Assembly (NCBI RefSeq): GCF_937915125.1
Contig: NZ_CALDMP010000042.1
Coordinates: 1 to 63,525, forward strand
DNA length: 63,525 bases
Direction of reading: 5' to 3'
Source of the DNA: an uncultured Ruminococcus sp.
Lineage (GTDB): Bacteria > Bacillota > Clostridia > Oscillospirales > Ruminococcaceae
The notes below the pieces were generated by a model. It ran no database searches, was not told the DNA's origin, and was given only the letters and a program-made list of their open reading frames with translations. Shown here one piece after another: positions 51,520 to 62,000 of this stretch (the stretch's first letter is position 1; each line of letters starts with the position of its first letter). The position numbers and the translations under genes are program-made.

Positions 51520-52372
51520 TCTGCATATTCATACCAATTGTTCTGATGGAGAGTTTTCCCCGGAGGAAACACTCCGGATGGCATATGAGGCGGGTATCAC
51601 AGTGGCAGCTGTCACAGATCATGACACAGTTTCCGGTATTGCTTCAGCGTCAAAAACAGCGGCAGCATTTGGTATACTGTTTTTTCCAGGTATTGAGATC
51701 AGTGTACAGGGTGGAAAGGAACTGCATATCTTAGGATATGGCATTGATCCGGCAAGCCCTGGACTGCTGGACTTTTGTGCAAAGCATGCCAGAGACCGTA
51801 GTGTGCGCTGCAGCAAGATGTTGGCATATCTCCAGGAACGGGGCATAATGATAACGCTGGAGGATGTGCGCCGCTGTAATAATGGGAAAACAACAGGAAG
51901 ACCCCATTTTGCACGTGCACTAGTAGCAAAGGACTATGCTTCCTCTGTACAGGATGCGTTTGACCGTTATCTGACGACACCGGAATTTTATGACCGGGTG
52001 GAGCGGCCAAAGCCCCTGCCAGCTGACGGGATCCGGGTTATCCGAGAAGCCGGCGGCGTTGCTGTGCTGGCACATCCCTATCAGTTGAAACTGGAGGAAC
52101 CGGCTTTGGATGCACTGCTGGTTCAGTTGAAAGAAATGGGCTTGCAAGGTATCGAAGCGTATTACAGCCGTCATACACCCCAGCAGACAGCGTGTTATCT
52201 GGCATTGGCAAAGAAATACGATTTGCTCTATACTTGCGGCTCAGACTTTCATGGTCCCGGGGTCAAACCGGATATCGCTCTGGGTACCGGCATCTCTGGG
52301 AATCTTTGCATTACAGATCCTATGATACCAGAACAACTTCTCCAGGCAGTCAAGAAAAAAGACAAAACATGA
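51512..52372 (+). CDS. PHP-domain phosphoesterase (RNase AM/TrpH-like)
   Basis: A 286-residue PHP protein. Metal motifs are DLHIHTNCSDGEFSP, VTDHDTVSG, GIEISV, LAHPYQLK and GSDFHGPG. Related enzymes hydrolyse 3'-phosphoadenosine-type nucleotides or trim short RNA. ATG 51512 overlaps the DHHW stop by 8 nt, so it belongs to the same transcript, but a functional tie is not evident. Confidence 0.88.
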   Translation: MIDLHIHTNCSDGEFSPEETLRMAYEAGITVAAVTDHDTVSGIASASKTAAAFGILFFPGIEISVQGGKELHILGYGIDPASPGLLDFCAKHARDRSVRCSKMLAYLQERGIMITLEDVRRCNNGKTTGRPHFARALVAKDYASSVQDAFDRYLTTPEFYDRVERPKPLPADGIRVIREAGGVAVLAHPYQLKLEEPALDALLVQLKEMGLQGIEAYYSRHTPQQTACYLALAKKYDLLYTCGSDFHGPGVKPDIALGTGISGNLCITDPMIPEQLLQAVKKKDKT

Positions 52373-52408
52373 CATTTGCAGGCATTCCATCCAATTTTTG
52401 AACAGGGC

Positions 52409-52437
52409 TTGACTTTTTGCAGATTTCGTATTATAAT
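52409..52437 (+). promoter_or_regulatory. Sigma-A promoter of the lipoprotein gene
   Basis: TTGACT (52409-52414) and TATAAT (52432-52437), 17-nt spacer. Confidence 0.85.
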
Positions 52438-52453
52438 GAACAGAGATTTTAAA

Positions 52454-52496
52454 AACCTGTCTGATAGATGTTGGTATGTATTCTGTCAGACAGGTT
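52454..52496 (+). promoter_or_regulatory. Perfect hairpin in the 5' leader
   Basis: AACCTGTCTGA (52454-52464) faces TCAGACAGGTT (52486-52496): 11 perfect pairs, 21-nt loop. It ends 20 nt before the start at 52517 and has no T-run. It could control translation or be a protein-binding site. Confidence 0.65.
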
Positions 52497-52516
52497 CCGA
52501 GAATGGAGGCTGTGCG

Positions 52517-53815
52517 ATGCGATCAAATCGAAGGTATCGGATGTATGCTTTGGCATTGGGGATATGTATTTGTACAACGGGATGTGCTGCCAGTCGCGGA
52601 AATCATGAACCAGAACAATCTGCACTGACAGATCTGCCGCCGCTTGTGACAGATTTGCAGACAGAAACATCACAGACAACTGCTGAAACAACGCTTTCTG
52701 CTGAAACCGATTTACCGGAACCGGCATTTGAGGCAGATGTGACTGCCTGGAAATTGCCGGAGGAGTTGGGAACATTGCAGGCAGTTCGTGTCTACGATGG
52801 GGATGTATATCTGCTTGGAATACAGCAGGATGAAACACAGCAGCAAAAGAGCATTCTCTTTCGTGCATCTGCAGAAGATGAACCGGTTTTCACACCGCTG
52901 TTCCATGCTGCTGACGAAACAAATTTTATTGGACTGACGGATTTTGATATTTTATCTGACGGTACGATCTGCGGATTGGTATGTGAAAATTCAAATGCCG
53001 TCCCCTATGAAGACCCGACCTTTGATCCGGAACAGTTCGACTGGGAATCCTATTATGAAAATTACGCTACCCAGTATCGACTGGTGTGGTATAGTGCCGA
53101 TGGTGAAATCACCCGGAAAATGGGACTGTCTACGTTGTTGGATCTGGATGAATCCGCAAGACAGACTATGGCTTTTACTGGTATCCGCAGTGATGCATCG
53201 GATCATGTTTATCTGACAGCAACCATTGATGAACAGGAATGTCTCATGACCCTGGATGACCGCGGCAATCTCCTTCCCATTCAGGGCAATGACTTCAATA
53301 TTCTACCGCTGGAATCGGATTATCAGTGGGTTCGTTTTGGTGATGACGGAATGCTGCTCTGGGAAAAGGATACTGAAGAAACACCGCAGTTGTCTCGTCT
53401 TGTGATCGCAGATAATACACTGTGGAAAACAGAGATTTCAGCCTCAGACCTTCTGACCTCTGCCAGCGTCCTGGCAGAAGAAACAGAAGAAAGCATTTGC
53501 TATGGCTTCTGGGATGAAAACAGTCTGTACCGTGTCTCCGAAAAAAATGCTGCGCCGGAACTGCTTTACACCTGGGATGATCTGGGATTGGATGAAGCGG
53601 AAGTGGAACGGGTTCTAGTATTGCCCCAGACCAAGGCACTGCTGACCACATATACCTCTCAGGGAGATCTTACCATTCAGTTGGTTACACCGAAAGTGAA
53701 GGAGACAGAGACAAGTACAGAAGAAAATGCGGCATCAGAAACGACACCTTCTATACCGAATAAACACACCGGTTCTGCCTCGCCGCCTGTGGCAACACCG
53801 GTAAACTTTTCATGA
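52517..53815 (+). CDS. Lipoprotein of unknown function
   Basis: A 432-residue exported protein. Signal peptide with a lipobox ending CTTGC (Cys near residue 22). A Thr-rich stretch follows (TDLQTETSQTTAETTLSAE), then a beta-rich domain of about 330 residues with repeated short strands (VYDGDVYLLGIQQ, DFDILSDGTICGLV, VRFGDDGMLLWEKD) that suggest a beta-propeller. A Thr/Pro-rich tail follows. No enzyme motif is seen. GGAGG lies 7 nt before the ATG. It might be a sensor or substrate-binding accessory; the family was not recognised. Confidence 0.7.
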   Translation: MRSNRRYRMYALALGICICTTGCAASRGNHEPEQSALTDLPPLVTDLQTETSQTTAETTLSAETDLPEPAFEADVTAWKLPEELGTLQAVRVYDGDVYLLGIQQDETQQQKSILFRASAEDEPVFTPLFHAADETNFIGLTDFDILSDGTICGLVCENSNAVPYEDPTFDPEQFDWESYYENYATQYRLVWYSADGEITRKMGLSTLLDLDESARQTMAFTGIRSDASDHVYLTATIDEQECLMTLDDRGNLLPIQGNDFNILPLESDYQWVRFGDDGMLLWEKDTEETPQLSRLVIADNTLWKTEISASDLLTSASVLAEETEESICYGFWDENSLYRVSEKNAAPELLYTWDDLGLDEAEVERVLVLPQTKALLTTYTSQGDLTIQLVTPKVKETETSTEENAASETTPSIPNKHTGSASPPVATPVNFS

Positions 53816-53830
53816 TTTCCCGAATGTGGC

Positions 53831-53859
53831 TTGCAATTTGTCGAAAAATGTAGTATACT
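53831..53859 (+). promoter_or_regulatory. Sigma-A promoter of the DAHP synthase gene
   Basis: TTGCAA (53831-53836) and TATACT (53854-53859), 17-nt spacer. The leader to 53949 is about 85 nt. Confidence 0.75.
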
Positions 53860-53948
53860 TAATATGATAACTCCGAAATCTGTTTTCATGGATGTTTGCA
53901 AACATCTTTTGTGAAAAAGGTTTCTCAGAAGGAAGGACATGGCAAAGA

Positions 53949-54977
53949 ATGAATATGAATTTTATTCGAAAGCTCCCGATTCCAAAAGAGCTGAAAGAAC
54001 AGTTTTCTCTGTCAGAGAAATTGGCAGAAGTAAAGGCAAAACGAGATGCTGAAATCAAAAGCGTTTTCACCGGAGAGTCCCAGAAAAAACTGCTGATTAT
54101 CGGACCGTGCTCCGCTGACCGGGAGGATGCTGTGCTGGATTATACTGCACGCCTGGCAAAAGTTCAGGAGCAGGTCAAAGACAAGCTGATCATTATTCCT
54201 CGCATCTATACCAATAAGCCTCGGACAACCGGCGAAGGCTATAAGGGTATGGTACATCAGCCGGATCCGGAGAAAAAAGAGGATATGCTCCAGGGTCTGA
54301 TCTCCATTCGTGAGCTGCACACCCGTGCCATTGAACAGACCGGGCTGACCTGTGCAGATGAAATGCTCTATCCCGAAAATCACCGGTATCTGTCTGATCT
54401 GCTTTCCTATGTGGCAGTGGGTGCGCGTTCTGTGGAGAATCAGCAGCACCGCCTGACGGCTAGTGGTCTGGACATTCCCGTGGGTATGAAAAATCCTACC
54501 GGCGGTGATCTTTCTGTTATGATGAATTCCCTGGTCGCAGCACAGGCATCTCATGTGTTCCTGTACCGTGGCTGGGAAGTACAGACAACAGGCAATCCTT
54601 ATGCCCATGCAATTCTGCGCGGTGCAGTGGATCCTCTGGGCAGAACCATCCCCAATTATCACTATGAGGATCTGATTACCCTTTATGAGCTGTATCAGAA
54701 GAAAAACTTCCAGAATCCAGCTGTGATTGTAGATGCAAATCACGCAAACTCCGGAAAGAAATATCTGGAACAGATCCGTATCTGCAATGAAGTACTCCAC
54801 AGCTGCCGTCACAGCAATGAAATCGCTTCTTTGGTGAAGGGCTTCATGGTAGAGAGCTATATTGAGGACGGTGCGCAGAAGATCGGCGAGGGTTGCTATG
54901 GTAAATCCATTACAGATCCGTGCCTGGGATGGGAAAAGTCTGAACGGCTGATCTATGACATTGCTGACCAGATCTGA
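53949..54977 (+). CDS. aroF: 3-deoxy-7-phosphoheptulonate synthase (DAHP synthase, AroG type)
   Basis: A 342-residue class I (AroFGH-type) DAHP synthase, the first step of aromatic amino acid synthesis. Signatures are IGPCSADREDAV, IPRIYTNKPRTT and GMKNPTGGD; VIVDANHANSGK carries metal ligands. ATG 53949 lies 12 nt after GGAAGG, an unusually long spacing; ATG 53955 is further still. The gene symbol is nominal as isozyme identity is not readable. Confidence 0.93.
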   Translation: MNMNFIRKLPIPKELKEQFSLSEKLAEVKAKRDAEIKSVFTGESQKKLLIIGPCSADREDAVLDYTARLAKVQEQVKDKLIIIPRIYTNKPRTTGEGYKGMVHQPDPEKKEDMLQGLISIRELHTRAIEQTGLTCADEMLYPENHRYLSDLLSYVAVGARSVENQQHRLTASGLDIPVGMKNPTGGDLSVMMNSLVAAQASHVFLYRGWEVQTTGNPYAHAILRGAVDPLGRTIPNYHYEDLITLYELYQKKNFQNPAVIVDANHANSGKKYLEQIRICNEVLHSCRHSNEIASLVKGFMVESYIEDGAQKIGEGCYGKSITDPCLGWEKSERLIYDIADQI

Positions 54978-55022
54978 AAATAAGTAGGGTAAAGAGAACC
55001 GTGCGGTGAAAGGAGCAGTATT

Positions 55023-55517
55023 ATGGCATCCATGAGTCAACTGACGATGGCTATGATCACATTGTACAGCGGAGACCCCAAGCGGATCCAGCATTTTATG
55101 AAGGTGTATGCGTTTGCAAAAATGATCGCCGAAGAGGAACAGCTCGGTGCAAAGCAGCGTGAGGTGATCGAAGCAGCGGCACTGGTGCATGATATTGGCA
55201 TCCACGCGGCAGAGAAAAAATATCGGTCTGCTGCTGGTGAATATCAGGAGATCGAGGGACCGCCTATTGCACGTGCCATGCTGATGGCGCTGGAATTTCA
55301 ACCGGCACTCATTAACCGTGTTTGCGAACTGGTGGCACATCACCACACCTATGACCAGATCGACGATGTAGATTTGCAAATTCTGATTGAGGCAGATTTT
55401 ATGGTCAATGCTTATGAAGACGGACTGCCTAAGCGTAACATTCAGGCATTTCGGGATAAAATTTTCCGAACAGAGACAGGAATTCACTATCTGAACGAAT
55501 TGTTCTCTTTAACGTAA
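55023..55517 (+). CDS. HD-domain phosphohydrolase-like protein
   Basis: A 164-residue HD-superfamily protein. The HD pair is in AAALVHDIGIHAAEKK near residue 60, with a further His set in VAHHHTYDQID and Asp in EADFMVNAYED. Substrate unknown. AAAGGAG precedes the ATG. It follows the DAHP synthase by 45 nt, probably in one transcript. Confidence 0.85.
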   Translation: MASMSQLTMAMITLYSGDPKRIQHFMKVYAFAKMIAEEEQLGAKQREVIEAAALVHDIGIHAAEKKYRSAAGEYQEIEGPPIARAMLMALEFQPALINRVCELVAHHHTYDQIDDVDLQILIEADFMVNAYEDGLPKRNIQAFRDKIFRTETGIHYLNELFSLT

Positions 55518-55520
55518 TTC

Positions 55521-55567
55521 AACCGGAAACCGGGAATGTAATTTTCTCCAGTTTCCGGTTATTTTTG
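55521..55567 (+). terminator. Intrinsic terminator after the HD gene
   Basis: AACCGGAAAC-GGG faces CC-GTTTCCGGTT, followed by ATTTTTGT. Confidence 0.85.
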
Positions 55568-55650
55568 TATTGTTTTTGGTACAGCTGGTATGGATTCTGG
55601 ATTCGTATGAAAATGTCACACTGTATTGCCTAGAATTTTTGCAAAATCCC

Positions 55651-55679
55651 TTGACTTTTTAGATACAATATACTATAAT
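55651..55679 (+). promoter_or_regulatory. Sigma-A promoter of the GH5 gene
   Basis: TTGACT (55651-55656) and TATAAT (55674-55679), 17-nt spacer, with an 87-nt leader. Confidence 0.85.
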
Positions 55680-55766
55680 AATATAGAATAGATTCTGCTG
55701 ATTGCAGAAAAAACGAAGAAATATCGTCAGAAACGGTATTTCCACCGGAAAGGGGATCGTATATCT

Positions 55767-57587
55767 ATGAAAATACGAAAAAAAATGATGGCACTTGCTG
55801 TCTCAGGGATGATGACAATCACCTGCTTTTCCGCAAGCATTCCTGCGGTGCAGACAAGTCTGAACGCTGTTGCCGCAGACGATAACAACGATGACTGGCT
55901 TCATGCAGAAGGCAGCCGGCTCTACGACTCGGAAGGACATGAAGTCTGGCTCACCGGCGCAAACTGGTTCGGTTTCAACTGCACAGAAAACTGTGCCCAC
56001 GGACTTTATGCTGCTGATGTCGATGACTTCCTGGAAAATGTATCCAATCATGGTATCAATCTGATCCGTATGCCCATCTCCACAGAGCTTCTGGTGTCCT
56101 GGATGGAGGGTAAACCGCTGGATGTTTCCAGCGTCAATGCCGGAAACGATCCGCCATACTTTGTCGTGAACCCGGATTTTGTCCTGGAGGACGGCAAGAC
56201 TCTGAAAAACAGCATGGAAATCTTCGATGTTATCATGCAGAAAATGAAAAAATACGGTCTGAAGGTCATGGTTGACGTTCACAGCCCGGCTTCTCATAAC
56301 TCCGGTCATAACTACAATTTGTGGTACTATGAAAGCTCCGCCGCAGATGCTGACAATATGGCAACGGGTTTCTACTCCTCCGAACAGATCACGTGGGATA
56401 TGTGGAAGGATTCCATTACCTGGCTGGCAGATAAATACAGCAATGACGATACCATTATCGGCTACGATCTGAAAAATGAGCCTCACGGAAAACGAGGCTA
56501 CAGCGGTTCATCCTGTCCCTCTGATATTGCAAAATGGGACAACTCTACCGATCAGAATAACTGGGCATATTCCGCAACAGAATGCGCAAATTCTGTGCTG
56601 AGCGTCAACCCCAACGCACTGATCTTTATCGAAGGCGTAGAACAGTATCCCAAAACAGAAAAGGGTTACACCTATGATACACCGGATATCTGGCAGGCAT
56701 CTGCAGATGTTTCTCCCTGGTATGGTGCATGGTGGGGCGGCAATCTGCGTGGTGTAAAGGATTATCCCATCGAACCGGATTCCGGCACCAGTCAGATCGT
56801 TTACTCTCCTCACGACTACGGCCCGTCCGTTTATAACCAGACCTGGTTTGACAAGGACTTCACCACCCAGACACTGCTGGATGACTATTGGTATGACACC
56901 TGGGCATATATCAACGACCAGGAAATTGCTCCGCTGTTGATCGGCGAATGGGGCGGTCATATGGACGGCGGCGACAACGAAAAGTGGATGACGCTGCTCC
57001 GGGATTATATGATCAACAACCACATCAACCACACCTTCTGGGGACTGAACCCCAACTCCGGCGATACCGGCGGATTGCTGGGATATGACTTTGCGACATG
57101 GGATGATGAGAAATACAATATGTTTGAGGAATCCCTGTGGCAGACTCTGGAAACCGGAAAATATATCAGCCTGGATCACCAGCGTGCACTGGGTACAAAT
57201 GGCTCCAGCATTTCTCTGAGCGAATTCTACAGTTCCTACGCTTCCAAAGAAGGCAGTAACCTGGACGGCGGAACCATCTGGGATGGCAAAACCGGATCTT
57301 CAAAGCCTGTTGAAACTGGTACAGGAGTTTCCACCACCACTGGAAAGGAAGAAACCACTACTACCGTAACAACATCGGAAAAGCCGGCTGTCATCGGGGA
57401 TATTACTCAGGATGGCACCACAGATATGGCAGATCTGATCCAGCTTCTCAAGTTCCTGCTGGGGCAGAAAACGGATGATGGAAACATCCAGGCTGGGGAT
57501 GTCAACGGAGATGGCATTGTAAACGGCATCGACCTGGCACTTTATCGTCAGGTACTCTCCAAAGCCATCGATGCATTTCCTCAGTGA
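55767..57587 (+). CDS. Secreted GH5 glycoside hydrolase with dockerin
   Basis: A 606-residue secreted enzyme. Residues 1-37 are a signal peptide (ends near AVAA). The GH5 barrel (about 40-475) has the acid/base Glu in LKNEPHG (E238) and the nucleophile in LIGEWGG (E394); HDYGP and NWFGFN are further signs. A Thr-rich linker (about 512-540) leads to a type I dockerin (about 546-602) with two Ca loops (GDITQDGTTDMADLIQLLKF and GDVNGDGIVNGIDLALYRQV). It is probably an endoglucanase or mannanase of a cellulosome; the exact substrate is not fixed by sequence. AAAGGGGAT precedes the ATG. Confidence 0.93.
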   Translation: MKIRKKMMALAVSGMMTITCFSASIPAVQTSLNAVAADDNNDDWLHAEGSRLYDSEGHEVWLTGANWFGFNCTENCAHGLYAADVDDFLENVSNHGINLIRMPISTELLVSWMEGKPLDVSSVNAGNDPPYFVVNPDFVLEDGKTLKNSMEIFDVIMQKMKKYGLKVMVDVHSPASHNSGHNYNLWYYESSAADADNMATGFYSSEQITWDMWKDSITWLADKYSNDDTIIGYDLKNEPHGKRGYSGSSCPSDIAKWDNSTDQNNWAYSATECANSVLSVNPNALIFIEGVEQYPKTEKGYTYDTPDIWQASADVSPWYGAWWGGNLRGVKDYPIEPDSGTSQIVYSPHDYGPSVYNQTWFDKDFTTQTLLDDYWYDTWAYINDQEIAPLLIGEWGGHMDGGDNEKWMTLLRDYMINNHINHTFWGLNPNSGDTGGLLGYDFATWDDEKYNMFEESLWQTLETGKYISLDHQRALGTNGSSISLSEFYSSYASKEGSNLDGGTIWDGKTGSSKPVETGTGVSTTTGKEETTTTVTTSEKPAVIGDITQDGTTDMADLIQLLKFLLGQKTDDGNIQAGDVNGDGIVNGIDLALYRQVLSKAIDAFPQ

Positions 57588-57598
57588 GGTCATTGCCA

Positions 57599-58078
57599 AT
57601 GAAACGTAAGGACTATCTCACCTGGGACGAATACTTCATGGGCATCGCTCTGCTTTCCGCACAGCGCAGTAAGGATAATCACACACAGGTCGGCGCTTGT
57701 ATTGTCAACCAGGAACACAAAATTGTCTCTGTCGGTTATAATGGCATGCCCACGGGCTGCAATGATGACGACATGCCCTGGGAACGAGAAGGAGATTTTC
57801 TGGATACGAAATATCCATTTGTCTGCCATGCGGAGCTGAATGCCATTCTCAACCGCAGCGCCGGAAGCTTGCAGGGCTGTCGGCTGTATGTGACCCTGTT
57901 CCCCTGCAATGAGTGCGCAAAGGCGATCATCCAAAGCGGTATTCGTGAAATCATCTATTATGATAACAAATATGCGGACTCCGATGCCACAAAGGCATCC
58001 CAGCGGATGTTTCTGCTGACTGGGGTCACTTGCCGTCCTTATCATCATACAGATCGGGCGATGACGCTGACGCTCTGA
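57599..58078 (+). CDS. Deoxycytidylate (dCMP) deaminase
   Basis: A 159-residue zinc deaminase giving dUMP for thymidylate. The zinc site is CHAELNAIL and the second motif LFPCNECAKAI. An N-terminal KRKDYLTWDEYFMGIALLSA is typical. It follows the GH5 stop by 11 nt. ATG 57599 is preferred; upstream ORF start at 57584 overlaps the previous gene. Confidence 0.9.
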   Translation: MKRKDYLTWDEYFMGIALLSAQRSKDNHTQVGACIVNQEHKIVSVGYNGMPTGCNDDDMPWEREGDFLDTKYPFVCHAELNAILNRSAGSLQGCRLYVTLFPCNECAKAIIQSGIREIIYYDNKYADSDATKASQRMFLLTGVTCRPYHHTDRAMTLTL

Positions 58079-58114
58079 CAATTGTTGATTCTGCATAACT
58101 TTTCACAAAAAAAT

Positions 58115-58143
58115 GCTCTCCCATTTTTCGGGAGAGCTTTTTT
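58115..58143 (+). terminator. Intrinsic terminator after the dCMP deaminase gene
   Basis: GCTCTCCC faces GGGAGAGC, followed by six T residues. Confidence 0.9.
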
Positions 58144-58215
58144 GCCTAAAAACAGCTTTTGGTTTTTGTGGAATATCCCTATTTTCGATTTTTTTCGCTT
58201 TTTTTCAAATTCCCT

Positions 58216-58244
58216 TTGTGTTTTCCCGCAAAATATGCTATAAT
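58216..58244 (+). promoter_or_regulatory. Probable promoter of trmB
   Basis: TTGTGT (58216-58221) and TATAAT (58239-58244), 17-nt spacer. Confidence 0.6.
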
Positions 58245-58304
58245 AAAATAGAGAAATTATGCGCCGGAAAACGGTGCATTATCACGAAAGGATGAAAACG
58301 ATCC

Positions 58305-59039
58305 ATGCGTATTCGCTGTAAACCCTGGGCAAGACCGGAACTGGAGGCTTGCCCGTTCTATATCCCGGAGCCAAAGTCCTGCAAAGGACAGTGGGCTTCT
58401 CAATTCCCGAAGCAGCAGCCTCTTCGGTTGGAACTCGGCTGCGGAAAAGGCGGCTTTATTGCACAGGAAGCTCCGGCAAATGCAGATTACAATTACCTCG
58501 CCATTGACATCAAAAATGAAATGCTGGTGCTCGCCAAACGCAAGCTGGAGGCGGCATATACAGCCGCAAATCTGCCTCTGGACAATGTCCGCATCTGCAT
58601 TGATAATATTATGTATCTCCGGGACTGTTTTTCCGAAACAGATCGCATTGACCGGATTTATATCAATTTCTGCAATCCCTGGCCGAGAGGAAAGCACAAA
58701 AAACGTCGGCTCACCCATCCGCGTCAGCTAGTGCAGTATCGGCTGATCCTGGACGGAGAGATCTGGTTCAAGACAGACGATGACGAGCTGTTTGATGAAT
58801 CCCTGGAATATTTCCCGGAGGCAGGATTTCGCATCACAACCATGACACGGGATCTCCACAGCGAGCCAACGCTGCGGTATTTTGAGACTGAGCACGAACA
58901 GATGTTCGATGAAATGGGAAAAACTATTAAATTCCTCAAGGCTGAGCCAGACCCCTCAGTGCCGATGGAATCCCTCCGGCATCTGCTGCAATATAGTGAA
59001 AGGAACGAGAACAATGGGCTTAACAACGAAGAATCATAA
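58305..59039 (+). CDS. trmB: tRNA (guanine-N7-)-methyltransferase
   Basis: A 244-residue SAM-dependent enzyme modifying G46 of tRNA. The SAM loop is LELGCGKGGFI; INFCNPWPRGKHKKRRL matches the family's NFPDPWPKxRHxKRRL with a conserved shift to Cys-Asn. The last 26 nt overlap the GH59-like gene, which starts inside it. AGGATG lies upstream. Confidence 0.95.
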   Translation: MRIRCKPWARPELEACPFYIPEPKSCKGQWASQFPKQQPLRLELGCGKGGFIAQEAPANADYNYLAIDIKNEMLVLAKRKLEAAYTAANLPLDNVRICIDNIMYLRDCFSETDRIDRIYINFCNPWPRGKHKKRRLTHPRQLVQYRLILDGEIWFKTDDDELFDESLEYFPEAGFRITTMTRDLHSEPTLRYFETEHEQMFDEMGKTIKFLKAEPDPSVPMESLRHLLQYSERNENNGLNNEES

Positions 59040-62000
59040 ATCCATGAATCAATATTTTTCCAATCTCATAGAGCGAAACGCTGCGCCGCCCATGGAGATC
59101 ATTGCAGACGGCACCCAGGCAAATGAGAATCCGGCGGCAAGCTATCGCGGCTTTGGCTGTGTCACGGGAAACAACTCTTCCCGGCTGCTGCTGGATTATA
59201 AGGTGGAGCATCCTCAAGCATATGAGGAGATCATGCGGCTGCTGTTCCAAAAAGATTATGGCGTCGGACTGACCCATATTAAAATCGAACTGGGTGCAGA
59301 TGTCAACTCTTCTTCCGGCACAGAGCCATGCACCAAGCGTTCTGCCAACGAACCGGCAGATGTTACACGTGGGGCTGGCTTTCAGTTCGCCGCTGACGCA
59401 AAGGCGATCAATCCAGATATTACGGTGGATTTTCTCCGTTGGGGCGAACCCAATTGGGTTACGAGTGCCTTTTCCATCAGCCAGGAGCATGGTCTGAATG
59501 CACGTTATCGCTGGTACAAGGAGACGCTGGATGCCGCTTATGCTGTATACGGGCTGAAATTCGACTACATCAGCGCTGATCAGAATGAAACAGACACCCC
59601 GGATGAAGCATGGATCCTCTATCTGCGCTATCGGCTGGATCACGAGACAAATGCACCCTATGATTACAGCAAGATCAAGATCATTGCATCTGACGAAGTG
59701 GGCACCCGGAACATTGCAGAGCAGATGGTAGACAACAGTGCACTGCGCAACGCCGTAGATGTCATTGGTCTGCACTATACCACGTTCGGCGATTCCTACA
59801 CTAACCTGCTTAATGAAGCATACGGCAAGGAAATCTGGTACAGCGAAGGCATTGCGCCCTGCAATGTGCCGGAGCTGACGGTACAGGCGGACGAATCCGG
59901 GCTTGTAGGAAAAAACGGTCCTATTGATGTGGCAAACCGCATTATCAACAGTTATTACAACGGCAAAATGGTCATGTACGAGTTCCAACCGGCTGTTGCC
60001 TCTTATTATGATGGCTCCTGTTATGCTCCGAAACAGCTGATCCGTGCCTGGGAACCGTGGTCGGGATACTATGTCATTGACATCGGCTTCTGGATGGCGC
60101 TTCATTTCAGCCGTTTCTCTCAGAAAGGCTGGATGTATGTGAACGGTGCCTGCTATGGAGACGGCGAAGAGGATCACGCCATTACCAACACTACCAGCAA
60201 CGTTATGACACTGACTTCACCGGAACGTACAGAGCTGTCTATGTTCTTCACCAACGAAAGCGATGAAGTGCGTATATACTCCGTGCAGATCAAGGACATG
60301 GCATTTGAACCAGGCGTGCTTTCCTCAGTGGTGACAAAGGGACCCTCCGGCAGACAGGCATATGATGCAAACTGGTTCCAGAAGGGCAAGAATTTTCGCC
60401 CGATCCGCAATCACAGGGATACATATCTCATCAAGGTACCACCTCGTTCCATTATGACAGTGACCACCCTGGACACCAGCTGGGTCAACGGCGTGAATAC
60501 TTTCCCGGCTGTCCAGCCGCCTATGGCAACCCGGCTTGCACTGCCATATCACGATGACCTGGAATATACAGCAGAAGAGATTCGAGTTCGTGGCTGTGCG
60601 CCCCGCTATATGACCGACCAGGGCGGTGCTTTTGAACTGGTGGAAACAGATGATGGCTATGCCATCTGTCAGAAGATTACGCCGCAGATCCTGCCGACAA
60701 ACTGGCGGTTTCGGGGAACACCTCTGCCGCTGACCTGTTTCGGTGATGACAAATGGCGCAGCTACAGTGCCGAAGCCGAAGTTTGCCTTGCCAATCTGGA
60801 GGAGCATAACTTCGCCGGCATTGGCATTCGCTATAACTCCGCTGTCACCTGTGAATTTTCTTCCATGTGCGGCTATACCGGACGAATCTACGGCGACGGC
60901 AGCTGGAAACTCATGGATATGGAAAATGTCGCCGCAGAGGGCATTTTGCAGCATATCGACCCCCAGGAGTGGAACAAACTAAAACTGGTGGTGCTGGGCA
61001 ATTCTATCTTCTTCTTCATCAATGGTAATTTCCTGACCAAATATACACCCCAGTGCATGGTCAACAGCGGCAGAGCCAGCCTTTGCAGTGATTATGCCTG
61101 GAATATGTTCCGCAACATTCGCATCGAACCGGTTGCTGTGCAGCCGCCTTTTGTCCGCCGAGTGGACTGCTTCGGGGATGGCATTCTCTACAACGAAAAT
61201 TGGGAGATTCATGCTATGGAGAGCTATCTCTTCTATAACCGGACATCCATGGAGGCAAAGGCAGGGGCTGAGTTCTCGTGCAGCTTTGACGGCACTGGAA
61301 TTGCGATTATCGGTACTGCACAGAATGCAGAGTTCACCGTGCTCATTGACGGTCACACAGTGTATGAGAATTTCTTTGTTCCCGAATGCCAGCCACGTCA
61401 GGCGTGCATGGTCATTGACCAGCTCCCGGAGGGTATGCATAATATGCGCGTCTATCTGACCGGCGGTATGTTCAAGCTGGATGTGCTGGAAATTCCAGAG
61501 GCTTATCCCCGCATGACAGATACCCTCTCCGTCCCCAACAACATCCGCTCCACTGTTGCCGCAACACGTCGCCAGCAGAAAGCTGCCCAGCCCGCTGGCT
61601 CCGACTTTATGGATGCAGAGGCAATGCTGTGGCATATGGAGCATCCCTTTACAGAAGCGCCAAAGCCGGAGGAAGAAGTGCCTGCATCTGCACCGGAGCC
61701 GAAAACACCTCAGCAGACAGAGCCGATTTCGCCAGAACAGCTGGAACCGACAGAACCGGAGGAGACTGCACTAGATCAGGATATGCCTGCTGTACTGGAG
61801 ACGTCCACGGAACAGCCTGAAGAATCTACAGAGCAGACCAAAGAAGAAGCACCCGCTGCACCTGTCTCGGAAGAGCTGGAGCTCGATCCAGAGACACGCC
61901 AGTCCATGCGTGAGATTGAAGCAATTTTTGAGCCGTCTGACACAACCTCCGGTGATACAGCATCTAAGGACATGGAAATGAGCCTGACCATGCAGGAAAT

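Noticed and set aside
53939..54052. 37-aa ORF overlapping the DAHP synthase start in another frame
   Set aside because: It sits behind GGAAGG but only 2 nt away, and its sequence is that of the overlapping gene read out of frame.
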